A stretch of DNA of 64,000 bases from assembly GCA_001910725.1 (NCBI GenBank), contig MJGA01000041.1, positions 1 through 64,000 of the forward strand. The letters run 5' to 3'. The position numbers and the translations under genes are program-made. Origin of the DNA: Phanerodontia chrysosporium. Lineage: Eukaryota; Basidiomycota; Agaricomycetes; Polyporales; Phanerochaetaceae. Below, piece by piece: positions 9,466 to 22,500 of this stretch. A model generated the notes under the pieces. That model had not been told where the DNA came from. It saw nothing but the letters and a program-made list of their open reading frames with translations, and did not search any database. Position 1 is the stretch's first letter, and each line of letters opens with the position of its first letter.

Positions 9466-12230
9466 AGAAAGGAAATGCTAGAGAGGCTGTTGCTTGGCCA
9501 CGTTGAACGTCATGATCTTTGGAGGTTCGCCCGCTGCGATGCATAGCGAGGTTGTACACCTGGAGGGCAGAGGCAACGATGGGTGTCTCGAACGAGGGAA
9601 CGGGCGTAGGGAGGCGTTCGTTGTGGTGTGGCTCCTCGTCGTCAGTCTCGTCATCGTAGCGAGTACGGCCCCCTGGTAAGAGATCTCGATACCAGTCATC
9701 ATCGTCGTCGTCGTCGTCGTCATTGTCGTCTCCGTATATGCCTGGACGGCAGTTATCGAACGCGTGGTTGTCGTTCGGAACGTCTTCCTCGTCGTCCACC
9801 CCTTGCCTATCTTCACTCAGAAGGGAAATTTCGACAGTGTCGGGGGAGTCTGGCTGTCGGCGGAATGGGCCAACATTTCCTGGCGGTGTATCGGTGTGAA
9901 TCCCAACTTTCCTGTTCAGAGCCTCGAGGTATGGTCCGAAACAAAGGGGTAATTGTTTCACTTGAACATGGCCATAGTTGCGCAAACAGGCCTGGGGGTA
10001 GATGTTATAGACATTTGGACGGGGCTGATGTGCTTCACCATCTTCATTGATATGCGATCGCTCTTCGCCATCGGCAAAGAGGCTATCGATGTTGTTGAAG
10101 TTGACGAGCATTGCCGCGGGGCCGATGTGCTCGACTCCAAATCGTGATATCGGAAAGCCGTCTGGGTCGTATATCTTGATATGTTCACCTGTACGTGGAT
10201 CTCGAAGGTTCCATGACTTGAGCTCACCATGAGCGACACGACTACGGCTCGCATGATGCCAATGGTCGTAGAATTCCGGGTGCTCCTGTTCGATTTCTGC
10301 GTCTGGAACGGGAACCCAGGTGTCGACGTTGTACGCACTGCGGGATAGGGGGTGCGTGTGAATTCAAGGTGTGTGGTAATGGATGACACGCGAATGACCA
10401 CTTACCAGAGGTCCGAAGAAAGGGCCATTGACATGAACCGGAGGTCATGATAGTGGAAGTGATCTCGCCAGTCTTGCGCGAAGTCATCGAGCGACGAATT
10501 ATTTGTGAGGATTGTTTTGTTCTGTCCATAGCGGCACGCCACCAATGTCGGTCTGCGTGCGTTGAACCAAGTACTCCAGCTCTCCGGGATGAGGTCAAGC
10601 CATTCGAGGTAGTCGGCCCGCCACGTGAGGTTAAGTCGGCGTGCTTCGTTCAGTCCGATATGAATCTCACGCAGATCTCGTCTAATGGGAGCGTCAGTAA
10701 CAGTCTGGATGGAGTTGCAGTTTTATATGGGAAAGAACGCGGTGGTTGCGACCAGAAATGTACTGTGATCCATGAGACATGTAGATTGTGGAGGTAGTGA
10801 AAGAATTGGGGTTGGGGGTACTCATGTGGCTGCGGTTGTCTGGGAACACTCGCGGCGCGAGAGGTGCCCAGAGCGTGCATCCAGCCGCGATTGTCTGGGA
10901 ACACTCGCGGCGCGAGAAGTGCCCAGAGCGTGCATCCAGCCGCGAGTGTCTGGGAACATTCGCGGCGCGTGGTGTCGCGCCAGCGTCGTGGCATCCCTAT
11001 GCACCGACGCGTGATGAACCGCAACCAGCCCGTTATCGTGGACGGTCAATCCCTCGCCAGGAATGATACGAAACAATCGCAGCTGTGCGTCCGCATATCC
11101 ACTGTGGTGGCCATTTGGATTGTATGTATACATCCTTGGCAAGAACTCGTCCATAAAGGGCCAGAAATAGATGACCACTCACGCAAGACTGGTGATGCTC
11201 CGCAAGCCATCCATCGTCGTCTCCGCCCTGTCCCAAGTTGCTGGCCGTGTGCATGTCACGTCAGAGATCCCATTCTTGTGTAGAACGTATGCGATCCAGA
11301 CGGCTGTCCGAAAGAAAATCTTGAACGGCATACGTGAATCGCCACATCGATCATTGGGACCGGTGTACTCGAAGTTGGCGTCGTCGTCGAAGTAGTCCGT
11401 CGGAGGAAACATTAGCCAAACACGATCCCCGCGAGCAACACCAAGCGACATCATTGAGCCAGCAATATCATACCCGATGAGAGCGTGCTTTGCTCTAAAC
11501 GAGCTGGCGTAATTCGCCAGTGTCAATGAGAAGTCGAAGTCGAGGCCAGATACCGTGTTGGGCAAAACAGCAGCGAGGCCCGGCTCGCGAGGAACAGCGA
11601 GCAGGAAATCCAACGTTCCATGATTGGCATTGATAGCGACGTCTTGCCCATTCGCAGAACGGATGTATGAGGAATCGACTTCGATGTGGTGCCGCTCCGT
11701 AAGTAACTTTAACTTGTCGCTCCTCGATCCGGTGCGATCTATAGCGCGCAATGCTGACAGCTTCAGAGGCCAGGTCGGCTGTTCATGAAACTTGCGATCC
11801 TCGCGTTCGTCCGAGTACGCTTGCATGTGCTCTCTGACCTCTCCTTGAGAAAAACCGTCGTCCGCCAGCAGCGCCATGGGTAGGTCTCTCCACTCTGCTT
11901 GTGCTTCCCATCGTAATCGAGACTCCCTATGCAGCAGCATGTGTGAGTAACGTTTGAGGCTCAAACGTGCGCTGAGCGACCAATAGGATAAACAACTCAC
12001 TCGTTCAAGAAGATCTCGTCGAGGCGACTGGGTGCATTCACAGGATTGGTTGCGTTTGTAACGCGCACATGTGCAGGATGGCGAAGGCGACGCTGATGAG
12101 GCATGTCCAGAACGGAGAGTTCGTCAATGAGCGTGCAGATGGAAAAATCAGGGGACGGCTGAAGAGTTGAAAGCGAGTCCTGGCTGTTGTCCTTCGATCG
12201 CCTCCTACTAGGCAACCGAAGGGCACACAC
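9434..12230 (-). CDS. multi-exon protein of unknown function, 3' end formed by subtelomeric repeat
   Basis: Read on the minus strand, exons can be chained by GT-AG signals: about 12,257-12,000 (LDEIFLNE end), about 11,931-11,190 (a folded-looking region with YDIAGSMMSLG and RVWLMFPPTDYF), about 11,140-10,980, then after an intron holding a palindrome array about 10,682-10,408, 10,341-10,193 and a last exon to 9434. Neighbouring segments join in frame (for example DPRTGEHIKIYDPDGFPISRF across the last splice). The C-terminal part has a run of Asp residues (about 9,700-9,720). I recognise no family; the middle part may be an enzyme-like fold, but that is a guess. The last about ten codons read into the repeat block shared with 36,930-36,955, so the natural C-terminus is probably lost. 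The 5' end is uncertain: a further upstream exon may exist near 12,300-12,528. Confidence 0.5.
10846..10964. repeat. type II palindrome array inside an intron (three cores)
   Basis: Three cores with arms CCGCGAGTGT and ACACTCGCGG, loop CTGGGA, unit about 55 bp, spacer GCGCGAGA(A/G)GTGCCCAGAGC. It lies between two exons of the minus-strand gene 9,434-12,230. Its loop and spacers differ from those of every other array in the window. Confidence 0.85.
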
Positions 12231-12257
12231 ATTCGGCCGCTTGCCTGCGATATTGCC

Positions 12258-12972
12258 GGGAGATTGATGCGTGCGTAGATTGATTTCAAGATTTCAGCAG
12301 TGCTTAGGAGTGGCAAAATCGCGTGGGCTGAGTGGACACTGACCTACTTCTCAATAAGGAGAGACCTATGTCTGCTTTGCGCAATTTTTGAAGAGCTTGT
12401 GGTCTGGGGAGCACCTGGGAAACAGAATTTGAATGGGATGGTAGAATGTAAATCTTCCCAAGCTCGCAAATCTTACACAGTTTCCTTGCTGATATGGCGA
12501 TATCTGGTAAGGCGGTGTGCTTAATCATGAGCAGTTCCTAAAGACACTGGAGGGACATGCACATGACCATGTACCTTTCTATGGATTGCGCTCTAAGTGC
12601 TGTGATTTAGTGTCAAAAGAGCTGGCAAACATGGAATTTGTGCAGGGCGACAAACCACCTAGTTAAGCGCCCATCGAATGTGGGCCTGTGGCGTGTAACC
12701 GAGCGGTGGGGGGAGATTTAGTCAGAACGACATACATAATATTCAATGAAAGCGACTAATGGTACATGGTAAACAGATCGTACGCGGTGGAGGGGGAGGG
12801 GGTGCGATTGTATGTAAAAGAACAACAGCGGTGCTCAATATTCGATATTAACGGTGCACCAGCGACAACGCGGGGGGGGGGAGGCACGGGACGAGCGATG
12901 CAGCGTGTGAAGGACGGCGAAGACGAAGTGGACGCGGTGAGCGAGAAGAGGGCCTCGGAGATGTGCACATTG
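12258..12972. other. intergenic, no confident gene
   Basis: I see no supported gene. A minus-strand frame at 12,304-12,528 could be a first exon of the preceding gene. A run of ten G residues sits at about 12,872-12,883. The rest looks like the 3' flank of the large gene that ends at 12,973. Confidence 0.4.
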
Positions 12973-15467
12973 TCAGATCCTTGTGTACTGGGTCTTTTTC
13001 GACCCTGACCGCTTGTGCTGTACGACTATAGGCTCTCTCGACGCGGCCCGCTGCTTGTCATCGACGGGGTCGGACTGCTCTTGCGGGGAGGACTCCCTGA
13101 GTGGCTCCTCGGGGGAGGCGGGGCGAGCGGCAACATGGGCACCACGCCTGGCAAGGGTAGTAGTGGTACGAGATTGTCCGCGCCTCCCGCGAGCAGCATT
13201 TGACGTTGACCTAGTGCGCAGAATACGTGTGTTGACAGTCTCGTCGTTATCCTCGTCGATGGGCTCGGTTTCGGGCTCCCTGTCGCTTTCTACATGAGCT
13301 GCAGCGGTGTCGCCGACATTCATGTCACTTTGCAGAGAGGGGGTCGGCGAGCGCTGCGTCGATGTGATGTTGGTGGGGGGAGCGGCAGTGGAGGTGTCAC
13401 GACCCTTTGCCTTGCTCGAGGACGAAATGCGAGTGGGTTCTGCATCATCCGAGCGGTGGTCGCTGCCCTGTGAAGAGGCTCGCAACGAGCGCGTCAAAGA
13501 CGATAGCCGTGCTGTAGAATGAGCGTCAGCCATGCAGAACTCAATAGACGAGACCCTTGAATGCTAGCCGTAAATGTTGCGCGACACTCGCGGCTGGGCA
13601 TACAGCGTCTGCGCCGCGAGTGTTTCGCGACACTCGCGGCTGGCCATACAGCGTCTGCGCCGCGAATGTTTCGCGACACTCGCGGCTGGGCATACAGCGT
13701 TCCGCCGCGAGTGTTTCGCGACACTCGCGGCTGGGCATACAGCGTTTCCGCCGCGAGTGTTTCGCGACACTCGCGGCTGGCCATACAGCGTTTTCGCCGC
13801 GAGTGTTTCGCGACACTCGCGACTGGCCATACAGCGTCTGCGCCGCGAGTGTTTCACGACACTCGCGGCTGGCCATACAGCGTCTGCGCCGCGAATCTTT
13901 CGCGACACTCGCGGCGCGGACATACATCTCATACGGAAACATGAAGTGGAAAGTTGGACTTACACGAGGACATCGTGCCTGCTTCCTGCGAGGAGCCATA
14001 CGTGGCCTGCGTTTGCCCGACCTCCCCAGCGGTGTCGCCTTCGGTTTGCGTACCAAGCTGCAACACAGGTGCCTCATCCTCGTCCATGGTCCGAACCTCT
14101 CCCTCGAGAGGATCATCCTCCGCATCGTTCTCCATCTCGACGTCGACATCGCGTGCAGCTCCAAGCCGCTCGTCATCGTTGTCTGTGACCTGCGAAGGAC
14201 CACCGAGGGAAAGGTTCACCTCGAGGGCCATCGTAGTTTCGTCGATGTCTGCGGCAGCAGGCCGGGGCTCGTTCACCTGATGCCTCTTCGCAGGAGGTGA
14301 TCGAGGATCTGAGGGACGGCGAATGGAGGCCACTGTCGAGGAGCCAGGATCGCTGGCCTTCGCCGGAGAGGAAGGAGTCGATCGTGGACGTTTTTCGACT
14401 GGGCAAGGCTTGGGCCTCGGCTTAGGCTTCGACGTCTCCGAAGACGAGGCTGTCGGGGCCTGCGTCATGGAAGAACCTGCGCTCATGGCTGCATCGACTG
14501 GCTGTAGGTGCGGCTGCACCGCAGGAGCAGTGGACGCATGCGTCTCGTCCGACTTAGCTGACTGGGCATGCTTGCTCGCGCCTTTCGAGAGCGTGCTCTG
14601 TCGGAGCTTCTGCCGCATCGCCGTCGTTACATGTCCGTCACTGTCGGTGGCGGAAGGAGTCGTCACCAGCATCAGCTTGCCAACAAGTTCCAGGTGGGTA
14701 TCGGGCTCGTACAACGCGTTGAGGTCGAGGAGCATCTTCGGCTCCATGTCGCTGACGATGCGGAGGCCGGACATCGGAGGCGGGAAACGTTTCCGTGACG
14801 CCTTGAGCTTGAAGTAGTAAGGTGACAACTCTGCCCCTGACTCATTGTCCCCGTCGTCGCCGTCCTCGTCACTGTCGTCACCTTCATCCTCGTCGTCGTC
14901 TGGGTCGTTATATTGTCGATAGATATTTTGCACGATGACCTGAACCAATCAGGTTCAGCATTTGGCCATTTTAGCATGAGGAATGTCAAGCATATCAACG
15001 CACCTTCCAAGCTGCCTGTAATGCGACGATAACAGCCTTTGAGACCGACCTCGGTATCGTCTCGCGGGTGATCGGGTGGACTGCGTTCACAGCGGAGAGG
15101 GCGAGGATCCTGCGGAAGTGTTCCTCGACCTTCGCGATGTCGGAGCGGATGCAGCGATGGTATTCGATCTGAACGCGCAGGTCTTCAAAGCGTATGGGCA
15201 TGTCCGCCTCAGACTCCATGTCGACGTCCATGCCGGAGTCGCTCTCGTCGTCGCTCTGCAGCCCGGTCTCAGAAGCGCCGCTGCTGTCTCGAGGTCGCCG
15301 AATTATACCCAACTGCTCGTCTTCGTCCATACGGTCCTCGTTCTCGTCAGAGACTTCTTCCTCGCTGCTCCGGTCCGTGTGGTCTGAGCTCGACGAGCTT
15401 TCCTCCTCAGAGTTGCTGGAAAGCTCTTCGTCATCGCGCCGCGTGACGCGAGCGCGCTCTGAACCGG
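12973..15467 (-). pseudogene. 3' half of large DGQHR/ParB-motif gene, split by LTR retrotransposon
   Basis: Exons on the minus strand: 15467-15004, 14939-13964 and 13511-12973 (stop TGA), with introns of 64 bp and 452 bp; the second intron holds an eight-core palindrome array. The encoded part is very acidic and low in complexity: a Ser/Glu/Asp-rich stretch, a short helical region (FEDLRVQIEYHRCIRSDI, then LQAAWKVIVQNIYRQY), then Pro/Ser/Lys/Asp-rich sequence with no recognised domain. It has no start codon of its own: the first codons continue exactly in frame from 29,501 once the retrotransposon and one copy of its CCGG duplication are removed (...TTAG joined to SERARVT...). An ATG inside the LTR could start a short chimeric frame. 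In this allele the gene is broken. Confidence 0.7.
13570..13916. repeat. type II palindrome array in a 452-bp intron (eight cores)
   Basis: Eight cores with arms CCGCGAGTGT/ACACTCGCGG and loop TTCGCG, separated by seven spacers of the form CTGG(G/C)CATACAGCG. The unit is about 46 bp. Host introns nearby are 50-65 bp, so the array accounts for almost all of this intron's extra length. The long open frames seen here on both strands are an effect of the repeat, not genes. Confidence 0.9.
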
Positions 15468-16544
15468 TGACAAGTGCCAAAAGTGTTTGGCACTAGGTCA
15501 TGCAGAACGTTGGAGGAGTAAGCTACAGCCCACAGCGGCCTACTCGCGATACCAGACATATTTGCACCCCAGCTGCAGACACAAACAGGCGCGAAGGCCA
15601 ACAATCAGCAACACCCAGCAGCAAACATGCGCGTACAAGGCGTACACAAGGGACAGCAAACGATGTCATCAATTTGTATTTGTATCAAGTCTTTCAGAAT
15701 GCCTCAGAATCTTGAAGAATCTTGAAGAACGTTCCGGAAACAGGCCATTCCTTCCCCTCCAGCAGCCAGAACAGAGCAGAACCTTGTGGAAATGGGAAGA
15801 ATATTCCAGATCCCTCGGCATATGCTTGGCTCAGCAGCAGGAACTGGCCGGAATATGCTGGAAACAGGCGGAAACGGACAGAATAACCTAGTTTATTCTA
15901 GTTTCTTCCCAACGACAAATATCTACTTCCTTTCTTAGCTTCTTTATTCCCACTCTCTTCAATTTCAAATAGTCTCTACATGTATATATAGGCCACGAGT
16001 AGCACCCCAAATGACAAGCAACTTTGGAGCCGCAGTCAGGCCATTGCTTCACCCACGGTAGCGTAGCTTAAGCATCTGGCTTAACTACGAACTAGGCCCT
16101 ATCAGTTCACTACAACGCTAGTGAAAGGGGGCAAGCTTACTGAGCAAACGGCTCAGTACGGTACGTTTCAGTTGTCAACGGTTGCCACTTACGTTTGTGG
16201 TTACTTAGGTTTACTTGAGCTTCACCCGTGACGTGACAGTCAAGTAACAACGGTTCGACGTCGTCAAAGCCTTCACTATACTGGAGTGAAGCACCTGCTT
16301 ACGTGCGAGCAGGCTATCTACTGGACATTAGGCTCTGTGTAGACGTAGCTTAGGTCTAGCGGCCAAGACCCTAGCTGTATCTACCCCACGTTCATTGCTC
16401 CTACCCCTGCATACATTCATACAACAACCACACATCCCCAACACGAACCACTGGGAACCCTCGACCTAACGTCTGGTCCAGGCAACTCAGCAAACGGTTG
16501 TTCCTCCTGACTAAACAACAGACCAACCGTCCCTGGCAGCGACA
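15468..16544 (+). repeat. 5' LTR
   Basis: Starts TGACAAGTGCC, ends GGCAGCGACA. A TATA-like ATGTATATATAGG at about 15,978 suits a promoter in the LTR, and transcription would start shortly downstream. Same length as the 3' LTR. Confidence 0.93.
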
Positions 16545-16578
16545 TCTGGTGACCACCGCAGGGGGATAGTTGTTGTGT

Positions 16579-19500
16579 ATGCCCACTGGAGCATCGCTCT
16601 CTTCAAGTTCACCGTCATCACTGGACACACTCTCGGATCTGTCAGTGACTACCCCTTCCCCCACGCAAGCATCGTCAGCATCACCTCGAAGGACCTACGT
16701 GCAAGTTGCTGCTAGTACCATGGCGCAACAAGGCATTGCAGACCTTCCACTTCCCGGCACTCGAAGTGCCCCGAAGACGTTTAAGGGAAAGCACTCTGAT
16801 GTCGAGTCTTTCCTTTACTTCTTCAATCGACTTTGTACCAAGCATCACATCACCTCAGACATGGACAAGATCGAGAGCTTCGTACACTACTGCTCTCGTA
16901 CGGTTCGCGAAACTCTTGAAGAACTCAGGAGTTATAGGGACAAGAACTGGGACGCATTCGCTCGCGACTTCATCAAGTACTACGAAGCGGAGCGCGACAA
17001 GAAAAGGTTCAAGCTCGCGGACCTAATGCGATACATCCAGACTACGGAGAAGAAAAAGATCAAGGACTTGGCGGCATGGATGAAGTACCGCCGAGACTTC
17101 GTGCGCATTGCTGGATGGCTCCAGCAGCGCAACAAGATCACCACCAACGATTACGAGACATACCTTTGGCTTGGTATCCCACCATGCTTCCGGGGCATGC
17201 TTGAGGCTAGGCTTATGGCCCAGAAGCCTAACCATGACCTGGAGAAGCCGTTCGCGGAGGACGACGTGTGCAAAGCCGCTGAGAGTTTGCTGAGGCGAGA
17301 TCGCTTTAATACAGAGCGGATCCCCTTGGACACAGGCGAGGACTCTTCCTCGGAGCCTGACGAGTCAGACTCCGACCCATCGAACGACGAAGACTCTGAC
17401 TCAGAGTCTGATGTCATTCGAAAGAAGTCCCATCGCCGTCACTCCAGCAGCCACGCACATAAGCGCAGGGACACCAAGAAAAGGCTTGTCATCGAGCGGA
17501 AGAGTGTGAGTCCAGCGTCGGACTTGGACTCGGACGCACCGTCGCGATCGCATCGTAGGCAAGCCCGCAAAGAAGAGGAGACCAAGGCGAAGCAGGACAA
17601 GGAGCTCGAGGAGCTAGTTGACCAACTCTCGCGCATGTCTGTGGACGACACTCGCTACGCTGTCATCTACTTCAAGGCGTATACGATAAACCCTGCAATC
17701 AAGGAAATTATCCCTACGCCCAAGGAGCAGAGGGAGCAGCAGCAGAACGCGCCACGGATGACAAGGCTCCTTCCACGAGACCCACCTCCGCATCTGGGAG
17801 GAGAGCCTCGCGGACAGTTCCAAGGCGACTCACGTACTTGTTATGGTTGTGGCGAAGGAGGCCACACCATGAACACCTGTCAGCAGCTGCAAGACTACGT
17901 CAACCAGGGTATCCTCGCAAGGGATACTCGAGGGCGATACGTCTTCAGGAACGGAACGTACATTCGTCGCGGCACGAACGAGACCATCGTCTCAGCGGTC
18001 AAGAGGGCACTCGCCCCGCAGAGCAACTTCATCCCTATCCATTCACAAAACATCCCTGCACCTACGAGGAATGTTTACGCTGCTCAGCAATGGATCCAGG
18101 AGGATGAAATGGATGAAGACGACGAGCCTACATACGGAGAAGTGTTCGGTCCGGATCGACAACTTCGGTCCACCACGCAGGCGCGAAAGGAGAAGTTTGA
18201 CGGAGTCTGGGTACCACCACGCAGACAGATCCATGACACACGGGACAAGGAGAATGTTCCGTCAGTCAAGGAGCCGCTGCAGGCATCCAGCTCGCGTCCA
18301 GCTCCCCAGGCATACAACCCCACACCGGTTGATGTCCACAAGCCAGCGTTCAATCCGAACGACCCTAGCGCATTCCACGAAGACCCAAGTTTGGCGAAGA
18401 AGGCAAGGAAGAGTCAGAAGGGAAAGGAGCGAGAGAAGCAGGACGAGGACGTGCCTATGGCAGATGCAGAACCCAAGCGAGAGCGCGACGACAAACGCAT
18501 GCCACGTCACTCCGAGCTGCAGCAGCTTGTGAACCCGAAGTCCGTCCTGGATAAGGTCCTGAACACGCCGGTGACTGTCGCCGTCGGCGAGTTGCTGGCT
18601 GTCTCAAAGGAAGTCAGTCAGCAAGTCCAGGACGTCATCAAGGTGAAGACAGCTGCACGCCCACCGGACAAACCTTCGGCGCAATACGTTGGCACAGACA
18701 ACCCGCTCTCAGCCACGGTGTTCACGCCACGCACCCGAGGACAGCTCATAAAGCTGCGAATGGAGTGCGACGGAGTACCCATCCTCGCAATTATTGACAC
18801 GGGGTCGCAGCTGAACATCGTTCACCACAAGGTGTGGCTGAACTGTCTCAGCAGGCCCATGGACGTGACCAAGCAGATCACGATGGGCGACGCCAACGGA
18901 GGTGAAGGCGTGCTGTCAGGCTTCGTGCCTGACGTCCCGCTCTCTTGTGGCACGGTGACCATGTACGCCAACGTCTTTGTTGGGCAGCGTGCACCGTTCG
19001 ACCTGCTGTTGGGACGGCCATGGCAGCGCGGAAACTTTGTGTCAATAGACGAGAGGCTGGATGGGACGTACCTGCAATTCAAGGACAAGGGACTGCGAGT
19101 GAATTTCGAGATTTTGGTCACGCCTGACCAAGTTGATCCCGAGATCGCGGAGTACGTCTCTCGCTCGCAGGCGCAAGCGTTCGACTCGACCCGGCAGCAC
19201 CTGTTGAAGACACCCTCAGGCCATAGCGTGCAAGTCTCGCCGTGGGTGGAAGCGTACTCAGTAATGCTCAAAGCAAGGCGTACAAAACCACTCACCCGTC
19301 AAAACGCAGTTGCGCGCATTGAGGAAGCACCAGACGAGGCAAACCCTGTGGCGGAGGAGCCCTCTCCTACGCAAGAGGAGGAGGAGGCAAGGAGTCAGCA
19401 AGCGAAACGATCCGAAGACGAGGAGACTCTGACCAAGCAAGTGGAGGCCATGTCCGTGAACGAGAACGCGGACACGCTCGCCCAGCGCAGCGTGTGGCGC

Positions 19501-22500
19501 ACGGACATACTGGGCAAGCATCGCCTTGAGGAGGTCGAAGGCGACACGGAGTCTGAAGGCGAGGGACAATCGGTCCCCAGCGAACAGCATGTCAGCGAAG
19601 AGGAACTGGACGACACCGAGGAAGAACTCACCATGCCTGGAGGGTTAATTCTCCTCAATGAGGATTCCCATTTTCCGGAAGGCGGAGGAGATCCCTGGCC
19701 AGGCTGGCTCAAAAAGGCCGGTCAGTACTTAGGCGGGTGGATCTCCAAAGTCATGGCACACTCGCTTACCAGCGAGACCACCACCGAAGACACTCCAAGC
19801 GGGAAGGAGATGGAGGATGAGGTCCAGGAGCTATTGTTAAGAGTTAGCGACCTGGAGGCATACGTAGAGGACCAGGAGCGCACCTGTGCACGTATGTCCA
19901 GCACAGTGGACGAATTGTCATGGTACGTAATGCGCAAAAAGCGTAGGCGAGCTCAGAAACGACGCGAACGACGACTCTGGGAAGCGTACCTCGAAGAACG
20001 CTCGGCCACACCCGACTCGCTACCCGACCTCGTACCGCTATCGCCCAGCGAGAGCGAGGTATCGTTGCACGCCGCCGAAGATAGGGACGATGAGCAAGAC
20101 AGCGAACCCGAGAAAAGCTCAGATGACGTACCTCGGGTGTACAGCGCGCACACGACTGCCGAGCAGTTCTGGGGGCAGTACATGCGGAATACTGCGCCCC
20201 ACCTGCAGCCACCTGCACGGCTGCATCAGCCAATCGATCGATTCCCAAGACGAGAACGTACCTACGACTCCGAGACGCCAGCCGAGGCAACGCGGATGCT
20301 TGAGGCTCTGCTGCAGAAGCTGCAGCAGCCGAGCCGAGAGAGCGACGAGCTCGCGCAGAAGGTTGCCCGCGCGAGACTGCTACATTGCTACCAAGAGCAA
20401 TTAGCCCAGATCGAACGAGACGAGAGAGACGGATTGTACGTACCCGGCGATGTTTGGCGCAACCCGCAAGACGACCGACGCTATGCCGAGCGCGAGCACG
20501 ACCTTCGACTAGTCGTGCTCGGCTGGGCCACGCCGCCGCAAGTGCGAGAAGGAACAGGAACGTACCTGAAGCAGCTGCTGGACGAGCAGCTGCGAGAAGG
20601 TCCTTCGGCCGAACCGCTGCCACGATTCGTCCGAAGGCTAGGCGAACGACAGCTGACCGAGGCAGAGGAGCTCGGTCAGGTCGCGGGCAGACCAGCAGAC
20701 CGCCTGCGCCACACAGGGGTGTGCGCAGGTGACCGGCAGGAGACCCCAGGATTCGGTCTGGGAGACCTGATCCTGCAGGGAGACCTGCTGAATGGGAGAC
20801 CTCAGCAGGCAGGGAGCGAGACCGCCGACAGGCTCGGCAGGCGAATGGAGAACTCACCAGGACCCCGGAAACCGCTCTCCGTGCCAGATCGCGCCTCCAT
20901 TGCACGCGACGCGATATCGTGGCGCACCTTCGCCACGCCTCAACTCGAAGATCCAGATCTGCTATTCAGCACGCAAGAGGTCAGCAAAGCCATCGACGAA
21001 GTGGCCGAAGCACTACAGCAAGCAGATTCGACGCACCTGGGGCTCGAGATGCCTCCGTCGACTCAAGATCGCGGTTGCGCGACCATGCCAACACCACCAA
21101 ACACGCCCTGGGACGCCTCGCAGGACGTCCCACAGGTGCTGGTGTACGCCGAGAGAGAGGAGGGCCCGCCCGAATATTCGAGTGAGCCTGAGGAAGGCTC
21201 CTGGGAGCGTCTACAAGGCGTGTCAAACGCATATAAGGCCATAGAGGGGGCGAAACGACTCACCCAGACAACTCCTCGCCCTCCCCGAGCTGCACCCAAC
21301 ACGATGTCGGTCCCCCTCTGGACCGTCAACCGCGCCAAGCACCCGCAGCTCGGCGAGCTGCTCGACCGAGCTCAGCAGCTCGGCATCGCCGACGCCATCC
21401 GCATCGCGTTCCCGCCTGCGCACGACTCGAGGGCGACGAGCGCGATGAACGCGCGCATCGCCACCATGCCGCCGATCGACGACCACTGCTCGCTCTACTA
21501 CAGCATCGAGGTGCCGCCGGTCATCGCCGCACTCGTGCCCGAGGACGACGGCGACACCGTCGAAATGCTTTCGGTATGCTACCAACACGAGAACGTTCTC
21601 GGGGAGGTAGCATATCCGAAAGCAACGAGCCTGAAGAGTCAGTACCAGCTCGTATATTGGCCACTCACCGTCCCGAGACGTATCGACATCCCGCAGCCAC
21701 CGAACGAGGCGACAGTTGCCGTCGCCACGCCGCAGGTGCCATACCCGTGCTGGCCGCCTATCCACGTCACCTACCAGGTCGACGAGATGGCCTGCGAGCT
21801 GCACCCGCCAGGCGAAGACACCACGACGCTGCGCTGGACCGCTCCCGCGACGATCCAGGCCCGCATCGGATGCGCACCGGCCACGGCGTACAAGGGAAGC
21901 TTACGCATGTGGACGCCGGCTGGCACGCCGTCGCCCAGTACGCTGCTGACCCTCGCGCAGCCGGGGTACCTGCCGCCAGCCTTCCGCGACCCGCTCCTGC
22001 AGCAGATGGGGGCGTTAGTCAAACGAGCACGCCGCCGAACGTACCGGTTGGACCCAAGCCGACGCCTCACCATCCGGGCATGGACGGACGCCGCGGCACT
22101 CAAGCTGCTGGACGGGCAGTGGGCACCGAAGGGGCTGCTCACCGAGACCTGGCCCGAGCAGCATCGCCGAGGGCAACACCTTGTCCACGAGCCGAGGTAC
22201 GAGCCGTACCTCAATGTCACGACCGGGTACGCCGAAGCCGAAGAAGACATCGACGACGATGCCAGCGAGGCTAGCACCGTCGACGATGAGACGAACACGA
22301 GCAGCAGCGCTGCCGAGGAGTATCTCGACAACGCCGCCGCGACCTACACGATACCGGTTCAGCGACGCAGGAAGAAGACCGAAGACTTACCTGCAACATG
22401 GCTCTGGGACGCCCATTTCGTCCCCAGCGACTTCCGCCGACGCGTCAAGAGCGCCATCCGCGAGGACGTTGCGGACAGACGCATTGAGGCGTCAGCCGGC

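Noticed and set aside
13557..14300. long open frames on both strands over the palindrome array
   Set aside because: The repeat unit lacks stops in several frames at once. The translation is a repeated Arg/Ser/His pattern, and the segment is an intron of the minus-strand gene.
14995..15480. separate gene starting with an ATG inside the 5' LTR
   Set aside because: The coding sequence continues in frame from 29,501 across the insertion; the LTR ATG is on the antisense strand of the element and accidental.
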